Source: Cohnella phaseoli
GTDB lineage: Bacteria > Bacillota > Bacilli > Paenibacillales > Paenibacillaceae
Direction of reading: 5' to 3'
DNA: 47,457 bases
Assembly: GCF_003386235.1 (NCBI RefSeq)
Contig: NZ_QRDZ01000051.1
Coordinates: 1-47,457 of the forward strand
The translations under genes were made by a program, and so were the position numbers. A model generated the notes under the pieces. The model had not been told where the DNA came from. It saw nothing but the letters and a program-made list of their open reading frames with translations, and did no database searches. Positions within the stretch are counted from its first letter, which is position 1; every line of letters starts with the position of its first letter. This document shows positions 22,489-31,534 of this stretch, piece after piece.

Positions 22489-23115
22489 ATGTCAGGAATC
22501 TTGGGACGTAAACTCGGAATGACGCAAATCTTCGCAGCGGACGGCAGCGTAGTGCCTGTTACTGTAGTAGAAGCGACTCCGAACATCGTATTGCAAAAGA
22601 AAACTGCGGATAACGACGGATACGAAGCAGTTCAGCTCGGCTTCGCGGACAAACGCGAAAAGCTGGCTACCAAACCCGCGATCGGCCACGCAAAGAAGGC
22701 AGGCACGGGCCCCAAGCGCTTCATCCGCGAAGTTAGCGGACTTACGCCAGCAGAAGTTGAAGTTGGTCAGGAACTTAAAGTTGACCAATTCTCCGAGGGC
22801 GATATTGTTGACGTAACGGGGATTTCCAAAGGTAAAGGAACTGTAGGCGCCATTAAGCGTTGGGGCTTTGCCCGCGGCAAAATGACGCACGGTTCGAAAT
22901 TCCACCGCGGTAACGGTTCGCTCGCGACGATTCGTGACGCAAACCGCGTGCCGAAAGGTAAGAAGATGCACGGTCGCATGGGCCGCGAGACGATCACGGT
23001 TCAAAACCTGGAAATCGTCAAAGTCGACGCAGAGCGCAATGTGCTGCTGATCAAGGGCTCCGTACCGGGCGCTCGCAACAGCTATCTCAAAATCCGCACA
23101 GCGGTGAAGAAATAA
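22489..23115 (+). CDS. rplC: 50S ribosomal protein L3
   Basis: L3 (208 residues) binds near the peptidyl transferase centre, and its long loop (RGKMTHGSKFHRGNGS) reaches toward it. The product begins MSGILGRKLGMTQIFA. ATG 22489 follows AAAAGAGGTG. It occupies its standard place between rpsJ and rplD, 45 bases after rpsJ. Confidence 0.97.
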   Translation: MSGILGRKLGMTQIFAADGSVVPVTVVEATPNIVLQKKTADNDGYEAVQLGFADKREKLATKPAIGHAKKAGTGPKRFIREVSGLTPAEVEVGQELKVDQFSEGDIVDVTGISKGKGTVGAIKRWGFARGKMTHGSKFHRGNGSLATIRDANRVPKGKKMHGRMGRETITVQNLEIVKVDAERNVLLIKGSVPGARNSYLKIRTAVKK

Positions 23116-23146
23116 TTCGTAACGTAAGAGGAAAGGAGGACCACTC

Positions 23147-23770
23147 ATGCCGAAAGTATCCGTATTTAACGTAGACGGCAAAGAAGTCGGACAATTGGAT
23201 CTGGCGGAAGGAGTATTCGGCCTAGAGCCGAATGTACACGTTCTGCACAGCGCCGTATTGCTCCAGCAAGCTGCCGTTCGTTCCGGCACACACGACACTA
23301 AAGGACGTTCTGAAGTGCGCGGTGGCGGACGTAAGCCATGGAAACAAAAAGGTACCGGACGCGCTCGTCAGGGCAGCATCCGTTCGCCGCAATGGAAAGG
23401 CGGCGGCATCGTCTTCGGACCGACGCCACGCAGCTATGGCTTCAAATTGCCTCGTAAAGTTCGTCGTTTGGCCATCAAGTCGGCTCTATCCAGCAAAGTT
23501 GTGGATAACCAATTGATCGTTCTTGATCAACTGAGCCTGGCCCAACCGAAAACGAAGGAAATTGCAAAAATCTTGAACAATCTCAAAGTATCCCGCAAAG
23601 CGCTGGTCGTTACTGCGGACTACGAAGAGAACGTGGCTCTGTCCGCCCGCAACATCCCAGGCGTGAAGTTCGTCGCTGCAGACGGAATTAATGTCCTCGA
23701 CGTGATGAAGCATGATCAATTGATCATCACGAAGGATGCGGTCGCTAAAGTCGAGGAGGTGTTCGCGTAA
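23147..23770 (+). CDS. rplD: 50S ribosomal protein L4
   Basis: L4 (207 residues, as in Bacillus) is an early 50S assembly protein whose loop (GGGRKPWKQKGTGRARQGSIRSP) lines the exit tunnel near the macrolide site. It is the likely autoregulator of the S10 leader if the E. coli model holds. ATG 23147 follows AAAGGAGG. Its TAA overlaps the rplW ATG (TAATG at 23768-23772), which indicates translational coupling. Confidence 0.97.
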   Translation: MPKVSVFNVDGKEVGQLDLAEGVFGLEPNVHVLHSAVLLQQAAVRSGTHDTKGRSEVRGGGRKPWKQKGTGRARQGSIRSPQWKGGGIVFGPTPRSYGFKLPRKVRRLAIKSALSSKVVDNQLIVLDQLSLAQPKTKEIAKILNNLKVSRKALVVTADYEENVALSARNIPGVKFVAADGINVLDVMKHDQLIITKDAVAKVEEVFA

Positions 23771-24063
23771 TGAGAAACCCTCGCGATTTGATCAAACGAC
23801 CGGTCATTACCGAGCGTACGAGCGAGTTCATCGAACAGCGCAAATATGTGTTCGAAGTTGAACTGAAAGCTAACAAAACGGAAATTAAGCAAGCGATCGA
23901 GCAGATCTTCAAGGTGAAGGTCGTCGGCGTAAATACGCTCAGAATGCCTGCCAAGCCGAAGCGCTACGGCAGACACAGCGGTTATACGTCCGAGTGGAAA
24001 AAAGCCATCGTGCAGCTTTCCGAAGACAGCAAACCGCTGGATTTCTTTGAAGCTTCCGTATAA
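23770..24063 (+). CDS. rplW: 50S ribosomal protein L23
   Basis: L23 (97 residues) sits at the tunnel exit and docks trigger factor and SRP. The product starts MRNPRDLIKRPVITERTSEF and includes the loop PKRYGRHSGYTSEWKKA. Its ATG overlaps the rplD stop, with GAGGAGGTG inside the end of rplD as ribosome-binding site. rplB follows after 29 bases. Confidence 0.97.
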   Translation: MRNPRDLIKRPVITERTSEFIEQRKYVFEVELKANKTEIKQAIEQIFKVKVVGVNTLRMPAKPKRYGRHSGYTSEWKKAIVQLSEDSKPLDFFEASV

Positions 24064-24092
24064 AAAGTCTCTAAAGTAAGGAGGGAATCCAA

Positions 24093-24923
24093 TTGCCAGT
24101 CAAAAAGTTTAATCCGACAACGGCCAGCCGTCGTCAAATGACGATCGCCACGTTCGAAGAGATTACGACGAACGAGCCCGAGAAATCGTTGCTCGCGCCG
24201 CTCTCCAAACGCGCAGGCCGCAACCATCAAGGTAAAATTACGGTTCGCCACCACGGCGGCGGACATAAGCGTAAATACCGGATTATCGACTTCAAGCGCA
24301 CGAAGGACGGCATCCCCGCTCGCGTGGCTACAATCGAATACGATCCGAACCGTACGTCTTATATCGCTTTGATCAACTATGCGGACGGTGAGAAAGCTTA
24401 CATCATCGCTCCAAAAGGCCTTAAAGTCGGCGACGTGATTACGTCCGGACCTGAAGCCGACATCAAAGTGGGCAACACGCTTCCGCTGGAGAACATTCCT
24501 GTTGGTACGGTTATCCACAACATTGAGCTTAAGCCCGGCAAAGGCGGACAACTTGTTCGCGCAGCAGGCACAAGCGCTCAATTGCTTGGTAAAGAAGAAG
24601 CCTACGTTACAATTCGTTTGACTTCCGGCGAGATTCGCCGTATTCTCAAAACTTGCCGCGCAACGATCGGCACAGTTGGTAACCAAGACCACGAATTGCT
24701 TAACATCGGTAAAGCCGGCCGTAATCGCTGGTTAGGCAAACGCCCGACCGTTCGCGGCGTCGTCATGAACCCGAACGATCACCCGCACGGCGGTGGCGAA
24801 GGACGCGCTCCAATCGGACGCAAATCCCCGCTCTCTCCATGGGGTCAGCCAACTCTGGGCTACAAGACTCGCAAGAAGAAAAAAGCTTCTGGCAAATACA
24901 TCGTTCGTCGCCGCAGCAAGTAA
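24093..24923 (+). CDS. rplB: 50S ribosomal protein L2
   Basis: L2 (276 residues; Bacillus 277) is needed for subunit association and supports the peptidyl transferase centre. The conserved His in the MNPNDHPHGGGEGR loop is present, as is the KKKKASGKYIVRRRSK tail. The start is TTG at 24093 behind AAGGAGGG, giving MPVKKFNPTTASRRQMT. It stands in normal order before rpsS. Confidence 0.97.
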   Translation: MPVKKFNPTTASRRQMTIATFEEITTNEPEKSLLAPLSKRAGRNHQGKITVRHHGGGHKRKYRIIDFKRTKDGIPARVATIEYDPNRTSYIALINYADGEKAYIIAPKGLKVGDVITSGPEADIKVGNTLPLENIPVGTVIHNIELKPGKGGQLVRAAGTSAQLLGKEEAYVTIRLTSGEIRRILKTCRATIGTVGNQDHELLNIGKAGRNRWLGKRPTVRGVVMNPNDHPHGGGEGRAPIGRKSPLSPWGQPTLGYKTRKKKKASGKYIVRRRSK

Positions 24924-24986
24924 TCGTTACTTGCTTGCCGGCGCGAGCGTCGAACTCTCAAGCCGGTTTGAAGGGAGGAGCATTCC

Positions 24987-25268
24987 ATGGGTCGCAGTTT
25001 GAAAAAAGGACCTTTCGTGGACGACTATCTGCTTAAGAAAGTAGAAGAACTGTCCGGTTCGAATAAAAAAGTCGTTATCAAGACTTGGTCTCGCCGCTCG
25101 ACGATTTTCCCGCAATTCGTGGGTCAGACGTTCGCGGTATACGACGGTCGCAAGCACGTGCCGGTCTATGTATCTGAAGACATGGTCGGTCACAAACTGG
25201 GCGAATTCGCGCCTACGCGTACGTTCAAAGGCCATACGGACGACGACAAGAAAACAGGCAAACGCTAA
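24987..25268 (+). CDS. rpsS: 30S ribosomal protein S19
   Basis: S19 (93 residues) forms part of the 30S head with S13 and contacts A-site tRNA and the B1a bridge. The product is MGRSLKKGPFVDDYLLKKV..., with HVPVYVSEDMVGHKLGEFAPTRTF conserved. ATG 24987 follows AAGGGAGGAG. The 88 bases before rplV have no recognised element. Confidence 0.96.
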   Translation: MGRSLKKGPFVDDYLLKKVEELSGSNKKVVIKTWSRRSTIFPQFVGQTFAVYDGRKHVPVYVSEDMVGHKLGEFAPTRTFKGHTDDDKKTGKR

Positions 25269-25356
25269 TATAACCCTACGAAGTGAGATCGAGCCCGAGC
25301 GTTGAAGACGTAGCGGGCGATCGTCACGAGACGTACGTAAGGGAGGAGGTACACCG

Positions 25357-25695
25357 ATGTCTCAGCAAGCGAAAGCTGTTGTGAATAACATTCGCATTCC
25401 GGCGCGCAAAGTCCGCCTGGTCGTGGACTTGATCCGCGGCAAGAAGGTTGGAGACGCGATCGCGATTTTGCGTCATACGCCTCGTTCGGCCTCTCCGGTT
25501 CTGGAGAAGCTGCTGAACTCCGCGATTGCTAACGCCGAACACAACTATCAGCTCGACGTGAACAAATTGGTCGTTTCCGAAGCCTTCGTTAACGAAGGAC
25601 CAACCATGAAACGGTTCCAGCCTCGTTCCCAAGGTCGTGCATTCAGTATTTTCAAACGTTCCAGCCATATTACGCTGGTCGTATCCGAGAAATAA
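25357..25695 (+). CDS. rplV: 50S ribosomal protein L22
   Basis: L22 (112 residues) contributes the beta-hairpin that narrows the exit tunnel next to L4. The product starts MSQQAKAVVNNIRIPARKVRLVVDLIRGK, and the hairpin region near GPTMKRFQPRSQGRAFSI is intact. ATG 25357 follows GGGAGGAGGT. The ribosome-binding site of rpsC (AAGGAGG) overlaps its stop codon. Confidence 0.96.
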   Translation: MSQQAKAVVNNIRIPARKVRLVVDLIRGKKVGDAIAILRHTPRSASPVLEKLLNSAIANAEHNYQLDVNKLVVSEAFVNEGPTMKRFQPRSQGRAFSIFKRSSHITLVVSEK

Positions 25696-25708
25696 GGAGG
25701 GACAACGT

Positions 25709-26371
25709 GTGGGTCAAAAAGTAAATCCCGTCGGTCTTCGTATCGGCATCATTCGTGACTGGGAATCCAAATGGTATGCGGACAAAGATTTCGGCTCCCT
25801 CCTCATCGAGGACGTCAAAATCCGTGAATTCCTGAAGAAGAAGCTGAAAGAAGCCGCGGTTTCCAAAATCGAAATCGAACGTGCGGCCAATCGCGTCAAC
25901 GTTACGATTCATACGGCTAAGCCAGGTATCGTCATCGGTAAAGGCGGTTCGGAAGTCGAAGTGCTTCGCGGCCAACTGACCAAGCTGACGAACGGCAAGA
26001 AAGTACACATCAACATCTCTGAAATCAAAAACCCTGAGCTGGACGCTATCCTCGTTGCCGAGAGCATCGCGCAACAACTGGAACGTCGCGTTTCCTTCCG
26101 TCGCGCTATGAAACAAGCGATGCAACGGACGCAGCGCGCTGGAGCAAAAGGAATCAAGACTTCCGTTAGCGGTCGTCTGGGTGGAGCGGAGATTGCTCGT
26201 CAAGAAGGATACAGCGAAGGAACGGTGCCGCTGCACACGCTTCGTGCTGACATCGATTATGGAACAGCGGAAGCTCATACGACTTACGGCCGTATCGGCG
26301 TAAAAGTATGGATCTACCGCGGCGAAGTCCTTCCGGCGAAGAAAAGAGCTGTCCAGGAAGGAGGCAACTGA
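25709..26371 (+). CDS. rpsC: 30S ribosomal protein S3
   Basis: S3 (220 residues) binds the mRNA entry channel and contributes to ribosomal helicase activity. It has the N-terminal KH domain with the GxxG-type loop GIVIGKGGSEV and the C-terminal domain with GCLGG-like SGRLGGAEIAR. The true start is GTG 25709 (MGQKVNPVGLRIG), 8 bases after AAGGAGG at 25694-25700. A longer in-frame ATG start at 25637 lies inside rplV and is rejected. Confidence 0.96.
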   Translation: MGQKVNPVGLRIGIIRDWESKWYADKDFGSLLIEDVKIREFLKKKLKEAAVSKIEIERAANRVNVTIHTAKPGIVIGKGGSEVEVLRGQLTKLTNGKKVHINISEIKNPELDAILVAESIAQQLERRVSFRRAMKQAMQRTQRAGAKGIKTSVSGRLGGAEIARQEGYSEGTVPLHTLRADIDYGTAEAHTTYGRIGVKVWIYRGEVLPAKKRAVQEGGN

Positions 26372-26373
26372 TC

Positions 26374-26811
26374 ATGTTGGTCCCTAAACGCGTCAAACAC
26401 CGCAAAGTACACCGCGGTAAAATGAAAGGTCGCGCCAAAGGCGGCACGGAAGTGCACTTCGGCGAATTCGGCCTGCAGGCACAGGAAGCTTCTTGGGTAA
26501 CGAACCGTCAGATCGAGGCTGCTCGTATCGCGATGACTCGTTACATCAAACGGGGCGGTAAAGTTTGGATCAAAATCTTCCCTTCGAAACCGATCACCCA
26601 AAAGCCTCTCGAGGTGCGGATGGGTAGCGGTAAAGGTAACGTAGAAGCATGGGTTGCCGTTGTGAAACCGGGCAAAGTAATGTTCGAGCTCGCAGGGGTA
26701 TCCGAGGAGATCGCACGCGAAGCAATGCGTCTTGCCGCTCACAAGCTGCCGGTGAAGACGAAGTTTGTGAAACGTGAAGAACTGGGTGGTGAAGCAAATG
26801 AAAGCCAGTGA
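26374..26811 (+). CDS. rplP: 50S ribosomal protein L16
   Basis: L16 (145 residues) helps position A-site tRNA and organise the 50S core. The product starts MLVPKRVKHRKVHRGKMKG at ATG 26374, nine bases after AAGGAGG (26358-26364) inside the end of rpsC. The in-frame start at 26308 is rejected. Its last 14 bases overlap the start of rpmC, a normal coupled arrangement. Confidence 0.96.
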   Translation: MLVPKRVKHRKVHRGKMKGRAKGGTEVHFGEFGLQAQEASWVTNRQIEAARIAMTRYIKRGGKVWIKIFPSKPITQKPLEVRMGSGKGNVEAWVAVVKPGKVMFELAGVSEEIAREAMRLAAHKLPVKTKFVKREELGGEANESQ

Positions 26812-26995
26812 ATTTCGCAACCTGACATCGGCGGAACTCGAGCAGAAGATCGCCGGCTTCAAGGATGAACTGTTCAACCTCCGCTTCCAACTGGCTACCG
26901 GCCAACTGGACACCCCGCACCGCCTTGGCGAACTGCGGAAAGAAATCGCTCGGGCTAAAACCATTTTGCGCGAGCGTGAACTCGGCATCGGCTAA
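26798..26995 (+). CDS. rpmC: 50S ribosomal protein L29
   Basis: L29 (65 residues) is a small helical hairpin protein near the tunnel exit. The product starts MKASEFRNLTSAELEQKI and contains NLRFQLATGQLDTP. ATG 26798 follows GGGTGGTG at 26784-26791 and overlaps the end of rplP by 14 bases, so expression depends on rplP translation. The in-frame ATG at 26774 lacks support. Confidence 0.95.
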   Translation: MKASEFRNLTSAELEQKIAGFKDELFNLRFQLATGQLDTPHRLGELRKEIARAKTILRERELGIG

Positions 26996-27018
26996 AACCC
27001 GGGAAAAGGAGGATGACC

Positions 27019-27282
27019 ATGAGCGAACGCAATAATCGCAAAGTGCAAATCGGTAAAGTCGTCAGCGACAAGATGGACAAAACGATTGTGGTAGCTGTTG
27101 AGACGTACAAGAAGCACAGCCTGTACCACAAGCGGATCAAATACACGAAGAAGTTCAAAGCGCACGATGAGAACAACGAAGCGCAAATTGGCGACACCGT
27201 GAAAATCATGGAGACCCGCCCGTTGTCGAAAGACAAAACATGGCGTCTGGTCGAAATCGTCGAGAAAGCTGTACTGGCTTAA
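27019..27282 (+). CDS. rpsQ: 30S ribosomal protein S17
   Basis: S17 (87 residues, as in Bacillus) is a primary 16S-binding protein with an OB fold. The product is MSERNNRKVQIGKVVSDKMDKTIVV..., with KAHDENNEAQIGDTVKIMETRPLSK conserved. ATG 27019 is six bases after AAAGGAGG (27005-27012). The ATG at 27013 abuts that site and is rejected. Confidence 0.96.
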   Translation: MSERNNRKVQIGKVVSDKMDKTIVVAVETYKKHSLYHKRIKYTKKFKAHDENNEAQIGDTVKIMETRPLSKDKTWRLVEIVEKAVLA

Positions 27283-27317
27283 TTCGACTTACTCGTTATT
27301 GAAAGGAGGACCCTGCG

Positions 27318-27686
27318 ATGATTCAACCGTTTACGCGTCTGAAAGTTGCCGACAACTCCGGCGCGAAAGAATTGATGTGCATCCGCGTGCTTGGCGGTAC
27401 TGGACGCCGCGTAGGACATATCGGTGATATGATCGTATGCTCTGTCAAACAAGCAACACCAGGCGGCGTTGTCAAAAAAGGCGACGTAGTCAAATGTGTT
27501 ATCGTTCGTACGAAACGTTCGGTACGCCGCAAGGACGGCTCCTATATTGCGTTCGACGAGAACGCAGCCGTCATCGTAAAGGATGATAAGGGCCCACGTG
27601 GCACTCGTATCTTCGGACCTGTTGCCCGCGAACTTCGCGAACGCGACTTTATGAAAATCATTTCCCTGGCACCGGAAGTTTTGTAA
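27318..27686 (+). CDS. rplN: 50S ribosomal protein L14
   Basis: L14 (122 residues, exact family length) lies at the subunit interface with L19 and is the binding site of the silencing factor RsfS. The product starts MIQPFTRLKVADNSGAKELMCIRVLGG and ends FMKIISLAPEVL. ATG 27318 follows AAAGGAGG. It stands in standard spc order between rpsQ and rplX. Confidence 0.97.
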   Translation: MIQPFTRLKVADNSGAKELMCIRVLGGTGRRVGHIGDMIVCSVKQATPGGVVKKGDVVKCVIVRTKRSVRRKDGSYIAFDENAAVIVKDDKGPRGTRIFGPVARELRERDFMKIISLAPEVL

Positions 27687-27731
27687 GACTCCGGAACGCA
27701 CCGATGGAGAAAGACTCAAGGAGGTGTACCC

Positions 27732-28085
27732 ATGCCCCGTCTGAAAAAAGTGCTTGAATCGCACAACAATAAACTGCACGTGAAGAAAGACGATAACGTA
27801 ATCGTCATCTCCGGCAAAGACAAAGGCAAGAAAGGCCGCATTATCGCAGCCTATCCGCGTGAAAACCGCGTTCTTGTCGAAGGCGTGAACATGATCAAAC
27901 GTCATACTCGCCCGAACCCGCAAAACCAACAAGGCGGTATCATCGAACGCGAAGCGGCAATTCATGCTTCGAACGTCATGCATATCGATCCTAAGAGCGG
28001 CAAGCCGACACGTATCGGCTACAAAACGCTCGATAACGGCAAGAAGATCCGGGTCGCAAAACGTTCCGGAGAATCGATCGACTAA
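27732..28085 (+). CDS. rplX: 50S ribosomal protein L24
   Basis: L24 (117 residues) is an early 50S assembly initiator. It carries a KOW motif (DDNVIVISGKDKGKKGRIIAAYP). It is longer than Bacillus L24 (103 residues), mainly through an N-terminal extension of about a dozen residues, MPRLKKVLESHN. That start is the one with AAGGAGGTG just upstream (27718-27726). Confidence 0.95.
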   Translation: MPRLKKVLESHNNKLHVKKDDNVIVISGKDKGKKGRIIAAYPRENRVLVEGVNMIKRHTRPNPQNQQGGIIEREAAIHASNVMHIDPKSGKPTRIGYKTLDNGKKIRVAKRSGESID

Positions 28086-28120
28086 TCGGAGTAACAACGG
28101 AAAGGAGGTCATTGTGACTC

Positions 28121-28663
<543 letters not shown>

Positions 28664-28713
28664 CGATAACCCGGTCAATAGCAAAAGGTTACCTAATGGA
28701 GGTGTGAAAGCAA

Positions 28714-28899
28714 GTGGCAAAAACATCGATGAAAATCAAGCAACAACGCGCGCCGAAGTTTAAAGTCCAAGCTTACACGCGCTGCGAGCGTTGCGGACGT
28801 CCGCATTCCGTATTACAAAAGTTCAAAATCTGCCGGATCTGTTTCCGCGAGTTGGCATATAAGGGCCAGATTCCTGGCGTCAAAAAAGCGAGCTGGTAA
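28714..28899 (+). CDS. rpsN: 30S ribosomal protein S14, zinc-binding type Z
   Basis: This 61-residue S14 is the short zinc form, with Cys24 and Cys27 in CERC and Cys40 and Cys43 in CRIC. It packs in the 30S head. The start is GTG at 28714 (MAKTSMKIKQQRAPKF), eight bases after AATGGAGGTG. Bacillus also carries a longer zinc-free paralogue elsewhere for zinc starvation. Whether this genome does is outside the window. Confidence 0.96.
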   Translation: MAKTSMKIKQQRAPKFKVQAYTRCERCGRPHSVLQKFKICRICFRELAYKGQIPGVKKASW

Positions 28900-28929
28900 T
28901 CAGCCTAGTTCGGGAAGGAGGTTTACCCC

Positions 28930-29328
28930 ATGGTTATGTCTGATCCTATTGCAGATATGTTGACGCGCATTCGCAACGCGAATCTGGTGCGTCATGAGTC
29001 TGTGGAACTGCCTGCGTCGACGGTGAAAAAGCAAATTGCTGAAATCCTGAAGCGCGAAGGCTTTATCCGCGACGCGGAGTATGTCGAAGACAACAAGCAA
29101 GGTTTGATCCGTATTTTCTTGAAATACGGCGCGAACAACGAGCGCGTTATCACAGGCCTTAAACGCATCAGCAAGCCCGGCCTGCGCGTATACACGAAAT
29201 CGAACGAAGTTCCGCGCGTGTTGGGTGGCCTCGGCATCGCGATCATTTCCACATCCAAAGGCATCATCACCGACAAGGAAGCCCGTCAAGGCAAATCCGG
29301 CGGCGAAGTGCTTTGCTACGTTTGGTAA
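28930..29328 (+). CDS. rpsH: 30S ribosomal protein S8
   Basis: S8 (132 residues, as Bacillus) binds helix 21 of 16S rRNA and in E. coli represses the spc operon. The product starts MVMSDPIADMLTRIRNAN and ends SGGEVLCYVW. ATG 28930 has AAGGAGG eight bases upstream (28915-28921). The ATG two codons on is too distant from it. Confidence 0.97.
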   Translation: MVMSDPIADMLTRIRNANLVRHESVELPASTVKKQIAEILKREGFIRDAEYVEDNKQGLIRIFLKYGANNERVITGLKRISKPGLRVYTKSNEVPRVLGGLGIAIISTSKGIITDKEARQGKSGGEVLCYVW

Positions 29329-29358
29329 TTTAACTGTCACACGATTGGAGGTGTACCC

Positions 29359-29901
29359 ATGTCCCGTATTGGACGCAAACCGATTCAGGTGCCTAACGGC
29401 GTGAACGTGAACCTGGACAACAACGTAATTACAATCAAAGGACCGAAAGGAACTTTGTCCCGCACGCTCCACGGAGATATGAAAGTTTCGTACGAGTCCG
29501 ATGTCATTACTGTTGAACGTCCTTCCGATAACAAGCTTCACCGTGCTCTGCACGGAACGACCCGTAGCGTAGTGGCCAACATGGTAAACGGCGTAACTGA
29601 CGGTTATGCAAAGAACCTTGAGCTGGTCGGCGTAGGTTACCGTGCAAGCAAATCCGGCGAGAAGCTGGTATTGAACGTTGGTTATTCTCACCCGGTTGAG
29701 TTCGTTCCTGAGAACGGTATTGAATTCGAGGTTCCTGCTCAGAACAAAATCATCGTTAAAGGCATCAATAAAGAAGCCGTTGGCGAGATCGCGGCTAAAA
29801 TTCGCGCCGTTCGTCCTCCTGAGCCTTACAAAGGCAAAGGAATCAAGTACGAAGGCGAACGCATTATCCGTAAAGAGGGTAAAGCAGGTAAGAAGAAATA
29901 A
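29359..29901 (+). CDS. rplF: 50S ribosomal protein L6
   Basis: L6 (180 residues) binds near the sarcin-ricin loop with two similar domains. The product starts MSRIGRKPIQVPNGVNV, and the signature PEPYKGKGIKYEGERIIRKEGKAGKK is complete. ATG 29359 follows TTGGAGGTG. rplR starts 55 bases downstream. Confidence 0.97.
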   Translation: MSRIGRKPIQVPNGVNVNLDNNVITIKGPKGTLSRTLHGDMKVSYESDVITVERPSDNKLHRALHGTTRSVVANMVNGVTDGYAKNLELVGVGYRASKSGEKLVLNVGYSHPVEFVPENGIEFEVPAQNKIIVKGINKEAVGEIAAKIRAVRPPEPYKGKGIKYEGERIIRKEGKAGKKK

Positions 29902-29956
29902 GACGAACGCGGCGGCCTGAGTGCCGTTCGGCGTTAATTTTATGAAGGGAGTGTAA

Positions 29957-30328
29957 ATGCGGATGATTACTAAAGCCGACAAGAACAAGGCACGTCTGAA
30001 AAGACACCTTCGGGTTCGTAAGAAAATCAGCGGGACAAGCGAGCGTCCACGTCTGTCCGTGTTTCGTTCCTCCAAGCACATCTATGCTCAATTGATCGAT
30101 GACGTTCAAGGCGTAACGCTGGCCAGCGCATCGACAGTCGACAAGGAGCTTGCTGGAAACGGAAACGGCGGAAACGTGGAAGCTGCGCGCAAAGTTGGCG
30201 AGCTGATCGCTAAACGCGCGAAGGAAAAAGGACACGAGAACGTTGTGTTCGATCGCGGCGGTTATTTGTACCACGGACGTATTCAAGCACTGGCGGATGC
30301 TGCACGCGAAGCCGGTTTACAGTTTTAA
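29957..30328 (+). CDS. rplR: 50S ribosomal protein L18
   Basis: L18 (123 residues; 121 if the second Met is used) carries 5S rRNA into the 50S subunit with L5. It contains RPRLSVFRSSKHIYAQLIDD and FDRGGYLYHGRIQALADAAREAGLQF. AAGGGAG at 29945-29951 is five bases before ATG 29957 and eleven before ATG 29963 (MITKADKN, the Bacillus-like start), so the start is uncertain by two codons. Confidence 0.95.
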   Translation: MRMITKADKNKARLKRHLRVRKKISGTSERPRLSVFRSSKHIYAQLIDDVQGVTLASASTVDKELAGNGNGGNVEAARKVGELIAKRAKEKGHENVVFDRGGYLYHGRIQALADAAREAGLQF

Positions 30329-30357
30329 TTCACTTTTGACACAAGGAGGTAAACGAC

Positions 30358-30855
30358 TTGCGTGTAGATCCGAACACATTGGAACTGACGGAGAAAATGG
30401 TACAAATTAACCGTGTCTCCAAAGTCGTCAAGGGCGGACGTCGCTTCAGCTTCAGCGCACTCGTCGTTGTCGGAGACGGCAAAGGCTGGGTTGGCGCGGG
30501 CATCGGCAAAGCATCCGAAGTTCCTGACGCAATCCGCAAAGGCGTTGAAGACGCCAAGAAAAATCTGGTCTTCGTACCGTTCGTTGGAACGACGATTCCA
30601 CATGCCGTTACGGGAAGGTTCGGCGCCGGCAAAGTGTTGTTGAAACCAGCATCGGAAGGTACGGGCGTTATCGCGGGCGGTCCTGTTCGCGCGGTGCTCG
30701 AACTGGCTGGAGTCGGCGATATTTTGACGAAATCGCTGGGATCCTCCAACTCCATTAACATGGTCAATGCGACGTTGGAAGGTTTGTCTCGCCTGAAACG
30801 CGCCGAAGACGTAGCGAAACTGCGCGGCAAAACCGTTGCAGAGCTATTCCGCTAA
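30358..30855 (+). CDS. rpsE: 30S ribosomal protein S5
   Basis: S5 (165 residues) affects decoding accuracy and, with S3 and S4, lines the mRNA entry. Its N-terminal dsRBD-like domain holds VNRVSKVVKGGRRFSFSALV-type sequence (here INRVSKVVKGGRRF), where spectinomycin resistance changes occur; it looks wild type. The start is TTG 30358 behind AAGGAGGT (30343-30350). rpmD follows with its ribosome-binding site right after the stop. Confidence 0.96.
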   Translation: MRVDPNTLELTEKMVQINRVSKVVKGGRRFSFSALVVVGDGKGWVGAGIGKASEVPDAIRKGVEDAKKNLVFVPFVGTTIPHAVTGRFGAGKVLLKPASEGTGVIAGGPVRAVLELAGVGDILTKSLGSSNSINMVNATLEGLSRLKRAEDVAKLRGKTVAELFR

Positions 30856-30868
30856 GGAGGGGAAACAG

Positions 30869-31048
30869 ATGGCACAGCTTCAAATTACCCTCGTTCGCAG
30901 TTTGATCGGCCGTCCTGAGAATCAACGCCAAACGGTGAAATCTCTGGGCCTCGGCAAGCTGCATTCGTCCGTAGTTAAGGAAGACAATGTCGCGATTCGC
31001 GGCATGGTCAATACGGTTAGTCACCTGATCGAAGTTAAAGAAGTGTAA
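30869..31048 (+). CDS. rpmD: 50S ribosomal protein L30
   Basis: L30 (59 residues, same as Bacillus) is a small 50S protein. The product is MAQLQITLVRSLIGRPENQRQTVKSLGLGKLHSSV..., and it ends HLIEVKEV. ATG 30869 follows AAGGAGGGG (30854-30862). The upstream in-frame ATG at 30836 lies in rpsE without a ribosome-binding site. Confidence 0.95.
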   Translation: MAQLQITLVRSLIGRPENQRQTVKSLGLGKLHSSVVKEDNVAIRGMVNTVSHLIEVKEV

Positions 31049-31090
31049 AATAGACACCAAGCATAAAAAATCAAGGAGGTGCGACGTACG

Positions 31091-31534
31091 ATGAAATTGC
31101 ATGAGCTGTCTCCTAACGCAGGCTCCAAGTTCACCCGTAAGCGGGTTGGACGCGGCGCCGGCAGCGGTCTCGGCAAAACGTCCGGTCGCGGTCACAAAGG
31201 GCAGAACGCTCGTTCCGGCGGCGGTGTGCGTCCCGGATTCGAGGGCGGACAAAACCCGTTGTACCGTCGGGTTCCTAAGCGCGGTTTCAACAACGATCGT
31301 TTTGCTACTGTATTCGCGATCGTTAATCTTGATGATTTGAACCGTTTTGCGGCGGGAACGGAAGTTACGCCTGAATTGCTTCTGAGCGAAGGCATACTGA
31401 AAAATCCAAAAGACGGAATTAAAATTTTGGGCAATGGCGAGTTGAGTGTGCAACTGACTGTTAAAGCTCATAAGTTTTCTCAGTCTGCTGCAGAAAAAAT
31501 TCAAGCCGCCGGCGGTAAAACCGAGGTGATCTAA
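31091..31534 (+). CDS. rplO: 50S ribosomal protein L15
   Basis: L15 (147 residues) is a late 50S assembly protein with a Gly/Arg-rich N-terminal half (RKRVGRGAGSGLGKTSGRGHKG) threading into 23S rRNA. ATG 31091 follows AAGGAGGTG (31073-31081). An earlier in-frame ATG at 31079 overlaps that site. Its stop overlaps the secY ATG (TAATG at 31532-31536). Confidence 0.96.
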   Translation: MKLHELSPNAGSKFTRKRVGRGAGSGLGKTSGRGHKGQNARSGGGVRPGFEGGQNPLYRRVPKRGFNNDRFATVFAIVNLDDLNRFAAGTEVTPELLLSEGILKNPKDGIKILGNGELSVQLTVKAHKFSQSAAEKIQAAGGKTEVI